64,000 nucleotides of DNA from Hofstenia miamia. Lineage: Eukaryota > Xenacoelomorpha > Acoela. Location: positions 2,057,217 through 2,121,216 of the forward strand of contig SCFE01000006.1 of assembly GCA_004352715.1 (NCBI GenBank). Direction: 5' to 3'. The notes under the pieces were generated by a model. It saw only the letters and a list, made by a program, of their open reading frames with translations. It did no database searches and was not told the origin of the DNA. This document shows positions 1-11,212 of this stretch, piece by piece (position 1 is the stretch's first letter; each line of letters starts with the position of its first letter). The position numbers were made by a program, and so were the translations under genes.

Positions 1-359
1 CTAGAATAGTTATTTATTATTTGGAGGACGAAATTTAAAAAAGTGTTTGCTAGACAAATTGACATAAGTTAATGCTACATTATTGAGATTCACATATTTC
101 AAAATTTAAGTTAGCTGAAGCGGGGAACTACAACATAAAAACAAGAAATAAGTTGAAGAAATTATCCAAATTTATCTACATTTCATAAGTTAAATAACGT
201 ATTTAATTACTTCAGGTCAAATCTTTTCGCATTTGTAATAATTGAATTTATTTTCAAAGGGTAAATTTATAAATTATAATTTTACATCGTTATGTTTGCT
301 AATATCGCAAAAAGCTAATAAGTAGAGCTAAGCAAAATTCAATAAAACACAGCTTACCT
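1..359. repeat. Left copy of a gap-flanking direct duplication
   Basis: This block recurs almost identically at 459-817; I saw two substitutions, in the stretch around 150-165. It ends exactly at a single N (360). The window edge cuts it, so it may extend further left. It has no recognisable coding content. The pattern (near-identical copies around a one-base gap) suggests two haplotypes or unmerged contig ends rather than a genomic tandem repeat. Confidence 0.85.
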
Positions 360-458
360 NTTTTCTTACAATTCAAAAAGCTTCTCTCGTTTTTCAACAT
401 AACATTTCAGTTATTTAAAATTAAAAATTAACATTTTAAAGGTTAGAATATTTTTAGG

Positions 459-817
459 CTAGAATAGTTATTTATTATTTGGAGGACGAAATTTAAAAAA
501 GTGTTTGCTAGACAAATTGACATAAGTTAATGCTACATTATTGAGATTCACATATTTCAAAATTTAAGTTAGCTGAAGCGGGGAACTACAACATAAAAAC
601 AAGAAATAGGTTGAAGAAATCATCCAAATTTATCTACATTTCATAAGTTAAATAACGTATTTAATTACTTCAGGTCAAATCTTTTCGCATTTGTAATAAT
701 TGAATTTATTTTCAAAGGGTAAATTTATAAATTATAATTTTACATCGTTATGTTTGCTAATATCGCAAAAAGCTAATAAGTAGAGCTAAGCAAAATTCAA
801 TAAAACACAGCTTACCT
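459..817. repeat. Right copy of the duplication flanking N360
   Basis: Same sequence as 1-359 at an offset of 458 bases. The 98 bases between the N and this copy are unique. After 817 the sequence leads into the LINE region. Confidence 0.85.
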
Positions 818-1099
818 TGTCAGGTAGTCAATGGAAGCTTTATTAAAATTGACCCATTGTTCATTTTGGCAGGATTTCAAGATTTATTGACAAAATAAAT
901 ATATATCATACGAAATAAAGCAAATGTCAATCAGGACAAGTATGCTCCAAGTCAAGGTATAGGAATCGTTTACACAAATACCTCAGACCTCTAAACCTAT
1001 ATCACCAATCACTACTACTTCTTCAAAAATGTTATAGAAAAACTTTCAAAATAAATTTTACTTCAAATGAAAGATAAGAATTTTACATTCCAAAAGAAT

Positions 1100-1990
1100 G
1101 ATTTATCTGCTCGAGATTAATTGATGCATTTATTGATGATGATAATAAAAAATTTGAAAGTGCCTATTGCCATATTATGTTGCATCTATCTCAAAAGTGC
1201 ACTGGCCTTCCTACTAAATGCCTTGAGGCTATCCAACATTATGAAAAACATTTTATTTTATTACTCTTTGCTCAAAATGTGTTGATAATGGAAACCGAGA
1301 TATACTTCTATTAAGCAAAGCCTTAGGTAATGGCATTGTGAAAAAAGTGTCTAACTTAGAAAACCTTTTAAAAGATTCTGTTAAAGAAATGAATTATAAC
1401 TTAAAAAAACACCTGCAAAGAAATCAATAAAAAACGCTTAAATCTACGTAAGCTAGAAGAAAATTTTGAGATATTTAATGAAGAGATAAAAGTGACACTA
1501 GAAAAGCTCAACAATGTAAGTTCCTCTTCTAATGCAAAATGAATTGTTCTCTTCACTCAAATTTGGTTTATCCTGAACATCAAAAAATAATAATTATTTA
1601 TGGCATCCCAGAGGCAGAAAAAGGTAACAATTCTTTAATTCATGATAAAAATGATATAAAAATATTTTTAACTGTCTAAGTATTGATTTTCTTGTATTCT
1701 AAATACTAATAGACTTGGAAAATTTTCTAATGATAAAGGAAGACCCGTTCTTGTTGATGTTGGCAATATCTGGACAAGACGTCTGATTTTTTCTAGTGCT
1801 CCAACACTTGTTCATTATTCCCCACTACGCATTTATATTAAAGGAGAACTTAGCCCAGAAGATAGAAATCTTGAAAACATATCCTTAAAAAAAGATATGA
1901 ACTAATTAAATCGGGTATTGAAAAATCTGCTCTTCGAATCAAAAACTTAAGACTGCTCAAAGATCGGATTGAAGTTCCTATTCAAGTGGA
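1100..1990 (+). pseudogene. LINE ORF1 relic: PHD-like finger, coiled coil, RRM-like domain
   Basis: Read across frames. About 1,150-1,215 encodes a Cys/His cluster like the PHD finger of CR1-type ORF1 (CHIMLHLSQKCTGLP). About 1,325-1,480 encodes a Leu/Lys/Glu-rich coiled coil. About 1,590-1,900 encodes an ORF1 RRM-like segment (IIIYGIPE, NRLGKFSNDKGRPVLV, IYIKGELSPEDR). ORF1 proteins bind the element RNA and chaperone it for reverse transcription. Several stops and frameshifts make this copy non-functional. Confidence 0.65.
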
Positions 1991-2739
1991 CTGACTAGAT
2001 TATCATAATGAAATCAGACTAAACCTATTATATGTAAATGCACAAAGCTTGCTGATTGCTGATAGACGCCTCAAATTTTATTCACACGTGATGTCATCCT
2101 AAAGTGAAATAATTATAGTCACCGAAACTTGGTTTGACCATTATGAGTCTGAAAATATTTTTCTAGACCCATCTTATATATTAGCAGCAAGCATTTCTCG
2201 TAAAAGCATAAAAAATCATGGTGGTTGTTAGGGTCACCACATTAAGGTCACTTAATCACATTAAGAGAAAATTTGAATCATATCTTAACCAATATTCTAT
2301 ACCTTTAGATAAATCAATGATTTTGCTAAATGGCGATTTAAATTTTCCTGATGCTGATTGGATACAAATGAGTTCCATTTACCAATTTGACTCTCAATTA
2401 CTCGATTATTTTATTGAAACTGGTTTGCTCAATTTATTGACTTCTCTACTCATGTCAATTATATTATTCTAGACGCCATATTATGCAACAAAGATATAGT
2501 ATCTATACTGAAAGTTATCAGTCTAACAGAAAGTTTCTGGGATCATTCAATTATTTATTTTAGTCTAGATGTAGGCAATAGTAAATTCCAGCTGCATGAC
2601 TTATATACAACCTATAATGACTCTCCATTTTCATTCTTTTCAGCAAACAAGCAAAAATTACAATTAGCATTAGCAATGTCTTTATTCTCATTTAAGCTTC
2701 CACTAGATGACCCAAAATTTATAAAATATTGGTATCAAG

Positions 2740-3582
2740 CAGAGGTGCTTTGGAAGGGGGCTACTTAAAAAATCATGTGCTCCAAGGACGGCGCTAGCTT
2801 TCCATTCAGTTTGCAAATTTGTTAGTTTATTTACAATTCACTTATACATAATTTAAAGTAAGGTTTGTAAATGCTTATTAGAAAAGTTGGTTAACCTACA
2901 TGTAATTTTAACTATATGTTTAATTACTGAACGTTTTAGGTTTCCTGCCATTATACATGCAAACTGCAAATTAAACGAAATAAAATAATATTAATCACTG
3001 CCATTTCGTCACACTCTCCATATGAATTGATCTCCTATCAAAGAACGGGTGTGATATGGGCATTATTTTGCATTCTCGCCGCAGTTGTGCTTCAATGGTG
3101 AATTGTATTGCAAAATCGATGTGGAAAAAGCTTTGCAAAATAATAATTGAAAAACAATCAAAAATATCTTTAATTATTGACGAATAAACTTCAGTTTCTA
3201 AACTTGCATGTCTAATTTGCTATATTTGTGTTTACATGTATTTACAAGATAGTGATGGTCCCCAGAATATGTTTCTTGATATTAACACATGTATTGTGTT
3301 TTATTCAATTTATTTATGAAGTGGTTATTGTGTGGCCTTCAAGCTTTTTTTGTGTACATATCCTATACTGTAAAAATGGAACATGACTTAAAATATCAAA
3401 ACAAAATAAATTTTATTTGTGTTGCTAGCAACATGAAAATAACACAACTGCTCAGCATTATTATTAATTCTTGTCAATTGTGTATCCCACCAATTGCATT
3501 ATTTTTGTTAAAATTTTGAAATAACTTCTTTAGTAAATTCTATAGAGCCCCCCCCACATCAAAATATAGCAAAGCACCTATG
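2740..3582. mobile_element. Non-autonomous hAT-type transposon with 8-bp target duplication
   Basis: The left end reads CAGAGGTGCTTTG. The reverse complement of the right end reads CATAGGTGCTTTG, giving 12 of 13 matching terminal-inverted-repeat positions. The flanking octamers 2,732-2,739 and 3,583-3,590 are both GTATCAAG. That is an exact 8-bp target duplication, and it fits the nTnnnnAn preference known for hAT elements. Removing the insert restores continuity of the surrounding LINE. The 843-bp interior shows no transposase, so this is a MITE or a deletion derivative. Confidence 0.9.
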
Positions 3583-4680
3583 GTATCAAGATCTATTTTC
3601 TATAATATCTATGTATATTCCAAGAAAGCGCTTAAAAAGGAAAACAACTCCAGCTTATATGAGCTCTCATTCAATGCACGTATTGAACAGAACAAACACT
3701 GCTGGAAGGAAATACATTCTTAAAAATTCATTAGTTAATTTGAACAATTAAAACTATGTAACTAGTGAACTTTATAAATCTATAGAATATATATATATAT
3801 ATATATAATCTTTTTCACTTGGTGATATTAATCAATGCTATAAATTATTAAGAACGCTTTCCTCGAAATGTCTCCCACTTCCAATGGAATTAAATGGTAA
3901 GCAATCATGCAATGCATTTAAATGTGCAGAATTATTTAGTTATTACTTTCATTCGCTTTATTCTTCTCAAATGGATGATAATGTATACAGATCTACTGGA
4001 TCTTCTTCTCAAACTTATTTTGTAGAACTATCTCTCATTAATGTAATTAACTCTTTGAAATCAATAACGCCTCATGGATGTGGTACAGACAACCTTCCTG
4101 GACATTTTTTACACAACTATGCTAATTTGCTTGCTCTACATGTGTTAAAGTTGTTTCAATCCGCAAAATTTACTTGTGTTTATCCATCTGAATGGAAGTT
4201 GATTAATATAATTCAAATTCATAAGTCAGGATCTACAAATATCATTACTAATTACCTCGATATCAGTATTCTACCTAAACTATCATTCCCTTTGAAAAGA
4301 TTACTTATGATATTTTATCTTTTATCATCATTGAATTTATTTCTTCTTCTCAGCATGGTTTCTTCAAAAGCCGATCTACAATAACACAACTATTGAAGCA
4401 CATTGAAAAACTTTACTCAGCATGGGATGAAAATTCTCCCGCATTTGTTTCGTACATTGACTTCGCTAAGGCTTTTGACAAAGTAAATCATTACAAATTT
4501 CTCCAAAAACTTAACGCGTTCAATATCCCAATAAATTTGATAAAATTGCTATCATCTTATTTATCTGAACGTAAGCAAAAAGTTATTGTTGATGGAGTAC
4601 CATCTAATTATTGAAATGTTCCAAGTAGAGTTCTACAAGGGTCTATATTGAGCCCCTTACTATTTATCGCTTATATCAAT

Positions 4681-5288
4681 GAAATTTTAAATCTGATTTT
4701 TTAAATACTATTCCTTACCTTTTTGCAGATGATATTAAATTGTGCTCTACATCTCTATCATTAATTCAAAATTGGGCCTATAATAATGAAATGAAGTTCA
4801 ATGTTAATAAATTTCAATTATTTTCTTTACAAGATTCAAGCTCGATTCAAATAATGGAAAATAAACTGAATATATTGCCTGTTTCTTTGTATTTAGAAAT
4901 TTTAAATCTGATTTATTTAAATGCTATTCCGTACCTTTTCACAGATGATATTAAATTGTGCTCTACATCTCTATCATTAATTCAAAATTGGGCCTATAAT
5001 AATGAAATGAAGTTCAATGTTAATAAATTTCAATTATTTTCTTTACAAGATTCAAGCTCGATTCAAATAATGGAAAAANTATATTGCCTGTTTCTTTGTA
5101 TTTAGAAATTTTAAATCTGATTTATTTAAATGCTATTCCGTACCTTTTCACAGATGATATTAAATTGTGCTCTACATCTCTATCATTAATTCAAAATTGG
5201 GCCTATAATAATGAAATGAAGTTCAATGTTAATAAATTTCAATTATTTTCTTTACAAGATTCAAGCTCGATTCAAATAATGGAAAATA
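4681..5288 (+). repeat. Tripled RT segment inside the LINE
   Basis: Three consecutive units each repeat the RT motif C region and following sequence. Motif C starts at about 4,725, 4,941 and 5,150. Unit 1 differs from units 2 and 3 at several bases (FADD against FTDD). Units 2 and 3 are fused at their start to a segment resembling the LINE's own C-terminal tail (compare 4,871-4,920 with 5,515-5,570). The unit 2 to unit 3 junction is the single N at 5,079, so that copy is probably an assembly artefact. The step from unit 1 to unit 2 looks like a real rearrangement. Confidence 0.75.
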
Positions 5289-5930
5289 CTATAAATTCGC
5301 CAGATTCTGTTAAGGACCTTGGAGCTTAAATCACCAAAAATCTGGCATAGAACAGCCATATCGCTAACAAAATTAAAGCAGCTAATTATACATTCCTTTA
5401 TCTTAAACGTCATATTCCTTTTAATACCAATCTTCGAACAAAAATACACATATATAACGTGTACAAAATGGATATTACCACTTAGAAATTATAAGGAAAG
5501 ACTATTAAAACTGAAAATATTGCATATTTCTTTGTATTTAGAAATTTCAGATCTGCTTTACCTCAACAAACTATTAAACCATAAAGTAGATTTAAATTAT
5601 AAAGATTTCATCGACATTTTCATACCTCGCACTTCAACAAGAAGATCAACCAAAACACTTTTCACGTCAAAATATCTGAATAAAAAATCTACAAGTAATT
5701 TATTTTTCCACAGAATTGTTAAAGTAGCAAATTATGTGCTTTTCCATACTGAGATTGATCTATTCGATTGTCCAAAAAAGATTTCGAAAGCTATAATAAA
5801 ATCATTTTTTTGGAATTATTTCTCGAAATATTACATCATTACTAATCGTCGTTCTTTTCATCTTATAAAGAAAAGAACTCTTATATATTTTGTACATAAT
5901 TTTTATTTATTTGTAACTTTCTTTTAGGAA

Positions 5931-7286
5931 GTCTTTTAATAAAAAAAATAGCGTTGACCGTCGAAAATTCAGCAGTAAAAACTATTCGAATATTCGGAAT
6001 AAAGCATTCGCAAACATTTGAACTGTTTGCATACTTTTTGTTTTCCCATGATTATACGCATTAGTGACATATTTTTTTAGTAAATAGGTTTTTAAGGAAG
6101 GCATTGTTTTATTGCCCTTTTGTGGTGTTCAATACAAAGATATTATCACACCTTATTCTTTATAAGCGCTTAGTAAGCACTAAAACGCAAGAAAATTCAA
6201 ATACAGAAATGTATTTAAAAAAAACAAAGTATATGAAAAATATGCCTGATCATGTGAAGTGAAAATACATGAGATTACAAGTACTAGTTAGAATTTCATT
6301 TTGTTCTCTAAAAAATTAGACGTTAACTTAAGCAGCTGAGGAATTTTTTGAAATTTTGTATGGTGTTAAAGGGACAAATAAGGTGAGTAATTGTCGAATA
6401 TGAAAGAAGAGGCTTGATACGGGCAAGAAATATCTGAATAAAGAGTGCTCAAGGACAAAAAAGATCTTGAGAAAAAAGAGAGAATGGTCGATAGCTAGTT
6501 ACGGCCGTTTTTTGAGGTGAGAAGACTTTAAAGTAGGAGATATGAAGACAATCATTGAAAGGGAAAATTTCGGGAAAAGAAAATGTCAAAGAAAAGGTAT
6601 TGGAAAGGCGAGCAAATGCTGCTGGACATTTGCTAAGAGTCATAGGAGGAATACCATCAGACGCAGGCAGACCAGATGAATGACATTTGTGAAGAATGTT
6701 GTGGATATCATTTACCCCAAAACAAATATCAGAAGCAAAAATAGTATGTCTACATGTACCTAATGTTGGTAAAGCTAGTTAAATCAAGCGTTACGGAGGT
6801 TAATTTGATTTTTGGGGCGATAAAATTGAACTATGCAAGATGCGTTTCGATTTCTTACATGTACCGGTATATAGCTTTCAAACTACCACTTATACTGATA
6901 GCATAGCTTTAATAATTAAATCGATATATAACTTAATAATCCAAGTTACGGAGGTTAGTTTCTTAGCTTTGGCTGAGGTATTATAAAAAACGGGCTATCA
7001 CGCAATAGCACCCGCTATTACCCGAATGAAGTGAATGTTATATAATTTAGAAACAATGTGTAGAAAAATAAACTTTTGCATTAGTATCATATAATCTTCA
7101 AAAACACAGTTAAAGTTTTTTAATTCCGATGTGTAAATTAGATAATACGTTTCTAACGTTAGGCTCAATGGCACTAAAATGGGAATTAGTTTAAATGGCG
7201 CTATTCGGATTTGAGCAGGGCAAAGTTTCGTGGGGCGAGCCAGTTTTGGGAATAAATTTTCGGCTCATGTATATGAGAAATAGAAA
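5931..7286. other. No gene recognised
   Basis: AT-rich sequence without a recognisable protein. A short open stretch at about 6,560-6,680 (plus) reads RRANAAGHLLRVIGGIPSD. It looks protein-like, but I cannot place it in a family. A short motif, AAGTTACGGAGGTTA, occurs twice (about 6,791 and 6,943). Confidence 0.5.
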
Positions 7287-8600
7287 TTGCGCCATTTATC
7301 TGAAACTCGCATAAATCGTAGTATAAATTTTACTTATGTAATTAATCTACTTACTATCAATAATAAGCCCTTATGCTCTACTTATTGTCTAATCTCTATC
7401 CTCTCTCATCTTTCATTAATTTTTGAAAAAAATATCTTCAAAGCTAGTTATCCTATAATTCGCGATTTTTGGCACTATTTCAATTTGAATTTATATCCGG
7501 TAAATCTAGTGCTTATTTCGATTCAAAAATCTCTTGATTTTGGTTTCAAAATGACAAAATAATCTGTTTCTCATACATGGACATAGATCTTAGTAAAGCC
7601 TCAGTCTTTTCTTATCCCCAACATAGGAAATTTAAGTTTTTATTTTTATTTTTTTAATCTTAATTCTAGTTATTTTTCCAATTGGTTCTCAAGTGGTGTA
7701 ACTGAAGGCTTCATTCTCGAGCTTCTTCCTTTTCAAATATTCATTGGGGATTCCATTAACTGTATTTCTTAAAAACAATTCCATTTGCAAGATATATGGT
7801 GAGGATAATCCCTCTTTCTACAAACATAAACAACCTGCAAATTTCTTGTGACGATGAATTATAATGGTCTTTTACCAACCATATTTCTTTCATTACTTCA
7901 AAACACTCTTCACGTAATCCTAGGCCTCCTATTATACACTTTCTACTTCTCAAAAATAAAGTAACTGATTTAAGAGTTGTTATTTGTTTATCTTGGAAAT
8001 CGCATATTTCTTTAAAAAAATTGAAAATTCCTCATCTTCTCTGTTTTATCTGAAATCTGTTATACACAAATGCACTCACGATTCAAGCAAATGCTAACTT
8101 TTAAATCATACTGCTTGTCATCTCTAAATTATGCATCTCAGTGCGTGATTCTTTAACTAACTAAAACATTGACAGCATAATACATTGTGATCTTTGTTGG
8201 GCATACTCTTCAAATTCTTTATTTGAAACTCATCTCATTCGACCCAAGCGTATTGAAATAAGTCATACTTTAAATATCTTGATCATATTTGGGATAAAAT
8301 ATTAGGTATTGGCAACTATGACTTTGATGTTAATGAATACTGATTATTTTCCACGAAAACCTTGAATTCTAACTACTAAGTTTCCATCAATTCATAAGTG
8401 AAAACCACTCCATAATTACTTTCTTCGCCACAATCCTCTAGCTAATTTCATATGTCAAAATTTAGATATGGATCTTTGGTCACGGCATTTTAAATTTAAA
8501 TCTAGCATGTTAACTTTTCTTCCAAATGCTTTGTATGCTTCTGTAATGCACTCTTCCTATTAAGAAAATGTCACAAAAAGCTTAAGTTTCTTTAGAATTA
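7287..8600. other. No clear gene; possibly the 5' part of the next LINE relic
   Basis: Short open stretches only. A weak plus-strand resemblance to a LINE endonuclease end (ENHSIITFF, about 8,400) suggests that the LINE relic at 8,600-9,800 may begin here, but the signal is too weak to annotate. Confidence 0.35.
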
Positions 8601-9800
8601 TTTTGTTATTGTTTTGCTATTACCTTTAAAGATAAAATTCATAATAATAACATTTATTATTATTAGTGATATTTCAGAAATTTATATTGATAATAAAAAA
8701 TCACCGATAAAATGGATACTAAGTCATTTAAACCAGACATTTAAAGAATTAGTTAACTTCAATTTTCCAAAAACTTAGCTGCATTATCAGAATTTAGGTA
8801 ATCAAATTGTAAGTCAACGTTTCAATTTAGGGTATCTACCTTAAGAGAATTAGAAACTATTGTACAAAATTTAAACGCTAATAAATCTTCAGGCTCCATT
8901 CATTTACCATACTTTATTTAAAAAAAAATTCATATATTTGGCGACCTTCTATCATTTGCATTTGATCAGCGTGTAGTTGATTACGAATTTCTGGAGTAAT
9001 GAAAAAGTCAGATATAACACATTTGAATAAAAATGGAGATTCTCTCATTGCTAAAAATTATAGGCAAATTTCAATAACTCATCTAAACAATATGGTTTCC
9101 GCACTAAGCATAGTACAATTACTGAGAAAATATCCTCAAATAAATCTCAAAGTAAATCCCTTCTAGACTTAAGCAAAACTTTTAATTCAATGAATTTTGA
9201 CATTTTGGCGATTAAACTTAAAAATTGTGTATTTAAACAAAATTCAATGAAGTTACTTATGAGTTTTTTAGAAAATAGAAACAGCGTGTTTTAATGAATA
9301 ATATGAAATCTGATTATACCGTATAGGCTAAAACCGATCGCAGAGTGACTCAAGACACGTATTTTATTTGCAATGTGTGTAAATGACATAATTAAGCATG
9401 TAAATCATAGTGAAATACATCAACTTGCTGATGATACTTGCCTCATAAATACAGATAATGATGGAATTAGGGCCACAAACCATTTACAAAGTGATATTGA
9501 AAATATTTCTAGTAATTTCTAATGCAATCAATTAAAAATTAATATTGAAAAAATTCAATTCATTGTATTTTCCCCAATTCCGTGAAATAAATAACAAACA
9601 AGATCAATATAATTGCTAACAGTGTTCTAATAAAACAAAGTGATCATGGTTACATATTTAGGTGTTGATATTGACAAAGATTTAAAATTTGATAAATTTC
9701 TATTAAAAAAATTGCAAAAAATTTAGAAAATAATTAAAAATTTTACTTTTACACCGTCAAAATACAATCGGAGACACAAACATGCTAAACACCTTTACTG
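8600..9800 (+). mobile_element. Highly decayed LINE reverse transcriptase relic
   Basis: RT landmarks occur in the correct order in shifting frames: LNANKSSGS (about 8,870), SLIAKNYRQISI (about 9,045), QYGFRTKHSTIT (about 9,095), motif A LLDLSKTFNSMNFDIL (about 9,160-9,210), and motif C HQLADDT (about 9,420-9,440), followed by CNQLKINIEK. Motif B is unrecognisable. Numerous stops make this an old non-functional copy, distinct from the LINE at 1-6 kb. Confidence 0.75.
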
Positions 9801-10084
9801 ATTTTTTACACTGAGCTCACCACATAGATAGGCACACACAAAGTTATAATTATTACATATTTAGTTTGTAGTTTAATTGTATCTTTTAGAAAATATATTG
9901 CTTTGACTCTTATTACAAATTTCTTTAACTTTTGTTATTATTAGTATTAGCAGATATGACCCAACTATTATTGCCCGAGCTTACCAGGTCGCCGTATTTG
10001 GCAACCATCGGGAATCCAAATCAAAGCACATATGCTATACCAGCCCAATAATGCCTGATAGAATTATGACATATTATAATATTA

Positions 10085-10270
10085 TCGTAATATACTAGTG
10101 TTTCAGTGAATTATTTCTAAAATTGTTCATTTCTTACCTTGAAAATAGATCTCAGCTTACCAAAGTCAATTTTGTTTTATCGGACATACAGTCTGTTCCA
10201 TATAGAGTACCAGAAGGATGTGTTTTAAGGCCATTTTTATTAATTGTATGTTTTCATAAATTTAAATACC
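10085..10270 (+). mobile_element. LINE RT fragment (motif B region)
   Basis: A single short open stretch reads SYLENRSQ ... VPEGCVLRPFLL, the segment around RT motif B of LINE elements (normally GVPQGSVLGPLLF). It lies downstream of the motif C of the previous relic, so it is a separate fragment of another copy. Confidence 0.6.
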
Positions 10271-10360
10271 TTTAAAATATTCCGAATGTTTTAAGTTTCC
10301 TAATGAGTTTCCATTATTAAGCAGTCTTTTTACTACTTGTGCTCAATCTAAAATAATAAC

Positions 10361-10417
<57 letters not shown>
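10361..10417. repeat. (TAA)19 microsatellite
   Basis: Perfect trinucleotide tract of 57 bases. It directly abuts the 5' end of the R4/Dong-type LINE. Confidence 0.95.
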
Positions 10418-10418
<1 letters not shown>

Positions 10419-10493
10419 GGCCCTAGTGGCCAATGGGTAAAAGGCTGAACTGCGACCGCGAGGACCCTGGTTCAAGGCCGCCCCCGAGCCTAC
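10418..10493 (+). promoter_or_regulatory. tRNA-like head with RNA polymerase III A and B boxes
   Basis: TGGCCAATGGG (10,427-10,437) resembles an A box. GGTTCAAGGCC (10,469-10,479) resembles a B box. The 31-base spacing is normal for tRNA-derived SINEs. The segment begins right after the (TAA)n tract and continues into the R4/Dong ORF leader. It could be an internal promoter of the LINE, or a SINE head joined to it. It is not a functional tRNA gene, because the arms do not pair well. Confidence 0.5.
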
Positions 10494-10546
10494 CTTCAAT
10501 GAAAGTGCAACGAAAAGAAAAGGCCCTCAGTTTCCGGCAGGCCTTA

Positions 10547-11212
10547 AATGGTCAGAGGGTGTGAAGAATCTCCGGTCAACAGGCGGACTCCACAATCGGG
10601 TGTGTGGACTCGAGAAGTAGCAGTATAGGATCCCCACAGACCAATGGACAACGGCACAAGTGGACAGATGAGCAGAACAGGATAGCATTGGAGTGTTACA
10701 GAAGAAGCAGACCCGATGAAAGGGGTTATAGGAAGAGAATGTTGGAAGAATGGAAAAAAGAATAACAGGATTAGAAGTTACAGAGCAGAGGCTTGCAGGT
10801 CAGGTCAGAAAGTTGAAGCTGGATGAGAATAAGGGAAAAAGAAGAGCTGAACAGACGAAGCAAAAAGAAAATGAAGAGNNNNNNNNAATGGTCAGAGGGT
10901 GTGAAGAATCTCCGGTCAACAGGCGGACTCCACAATCGGGTGTGTGGACTCGAGAAGTAGCAGTATAGGATCCCCACAGACCAATGGACAACGGCACAAG
11001 TGGACAGATGAGCAGAACAGGATAGCATTGGAGTGTTACAGAAGAAGCAGACCCGATGAAAGGGGTTATAGGAAGAGAATGTTGGAAGAATGGAAAAAAG
11101 AATAACAGGATTAGAAGTTACAGAGCAGAGGCTTGCAGGTCAGGTCAGAAAGTTGAAGCTGGATGAGAATAAGGGAAAAAGAAGAGCTGAACAGACGAAG
11201 CAAAAAGAAAAT
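10547..11212. repeat. 326-bp duplication around an 8-N gap
   Basis: 10,547-10,872 and 10,887-11,212 appear identical (offset 340). They are separated only by a few bases and the N-run 10,879-10,886. This fits two overlapping contig ends that were not merged, so the LINE's N-terminal domain is probably single-copy. Confidence 0.85.

Larger units (their letters stand above)
2005..5927 (+). pseudogene. LINE ORF2 (endonuclease-reverse transcriptase) relic
   Basis: The endonuclease start is visible in LLYVNAQSL and IIIVTETWF (about 2,020-2,140). Its GDLNFPDADW motif is at about 2,333-2,362 and its end, WDHSIIYFSL, at about 2,540-2,570. After the hAT insertion the RT runs through a pre-palm motif (SEWKLINIIQIHKSG), QHGFFKSRST, motif A (YIDFAKAFDKV, about 4,456-4,488), motif B (RVLQGSILSPLLF) and motif C (YLFADD, about 4,716-4,733). 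A typical C-terminal tail reaches 5,927. Frameshifts at about 4,345 and 4,615-4,700, plus internal duplications, show that it is dead. Confidence 0.8.
1080..5930 (+). mobile_element. Degraded CR1/Jockey-superclade LINE, two ORFs, split by a hAT element
   Basis: A nearly full-length but decayed non-LTR retrotransposon in plus orientation. Order: ORF1 relic (about 1,100-1,990), apurinic endonuclease (about 2,010-2,570), hAT insertion (2,740-3,582), then the reverse transcriptase (about 3,590-5,290) and a C-terminal region (to about 5,927). Many stops and frameshifts interrupt both ORFs. The RT signatures (IDFAKAFD; GSILSPLLF; FADD) identify the superclade, but I cannot fix the clade without an alignment. 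Confidence 0.85.

Noticed and set aside
6449-6643. 64-codon minus-strand ORF
   Set aside because: Proline/phenylalanine-rich translation of A/G-rich plus-strand sequence; no family and no splice context.
10418-10493. Functional tRNA gene
   Set aside because: A- and B-box-like motifs are present, but the acceptor and anticodon stems do not pair convincingly. Treated as a tRNA-derived head.
10317-10499. Minus-strand ORF with a long tyrosine run
   Set aside because: It is the translation of the (TAA)n microsatellite.
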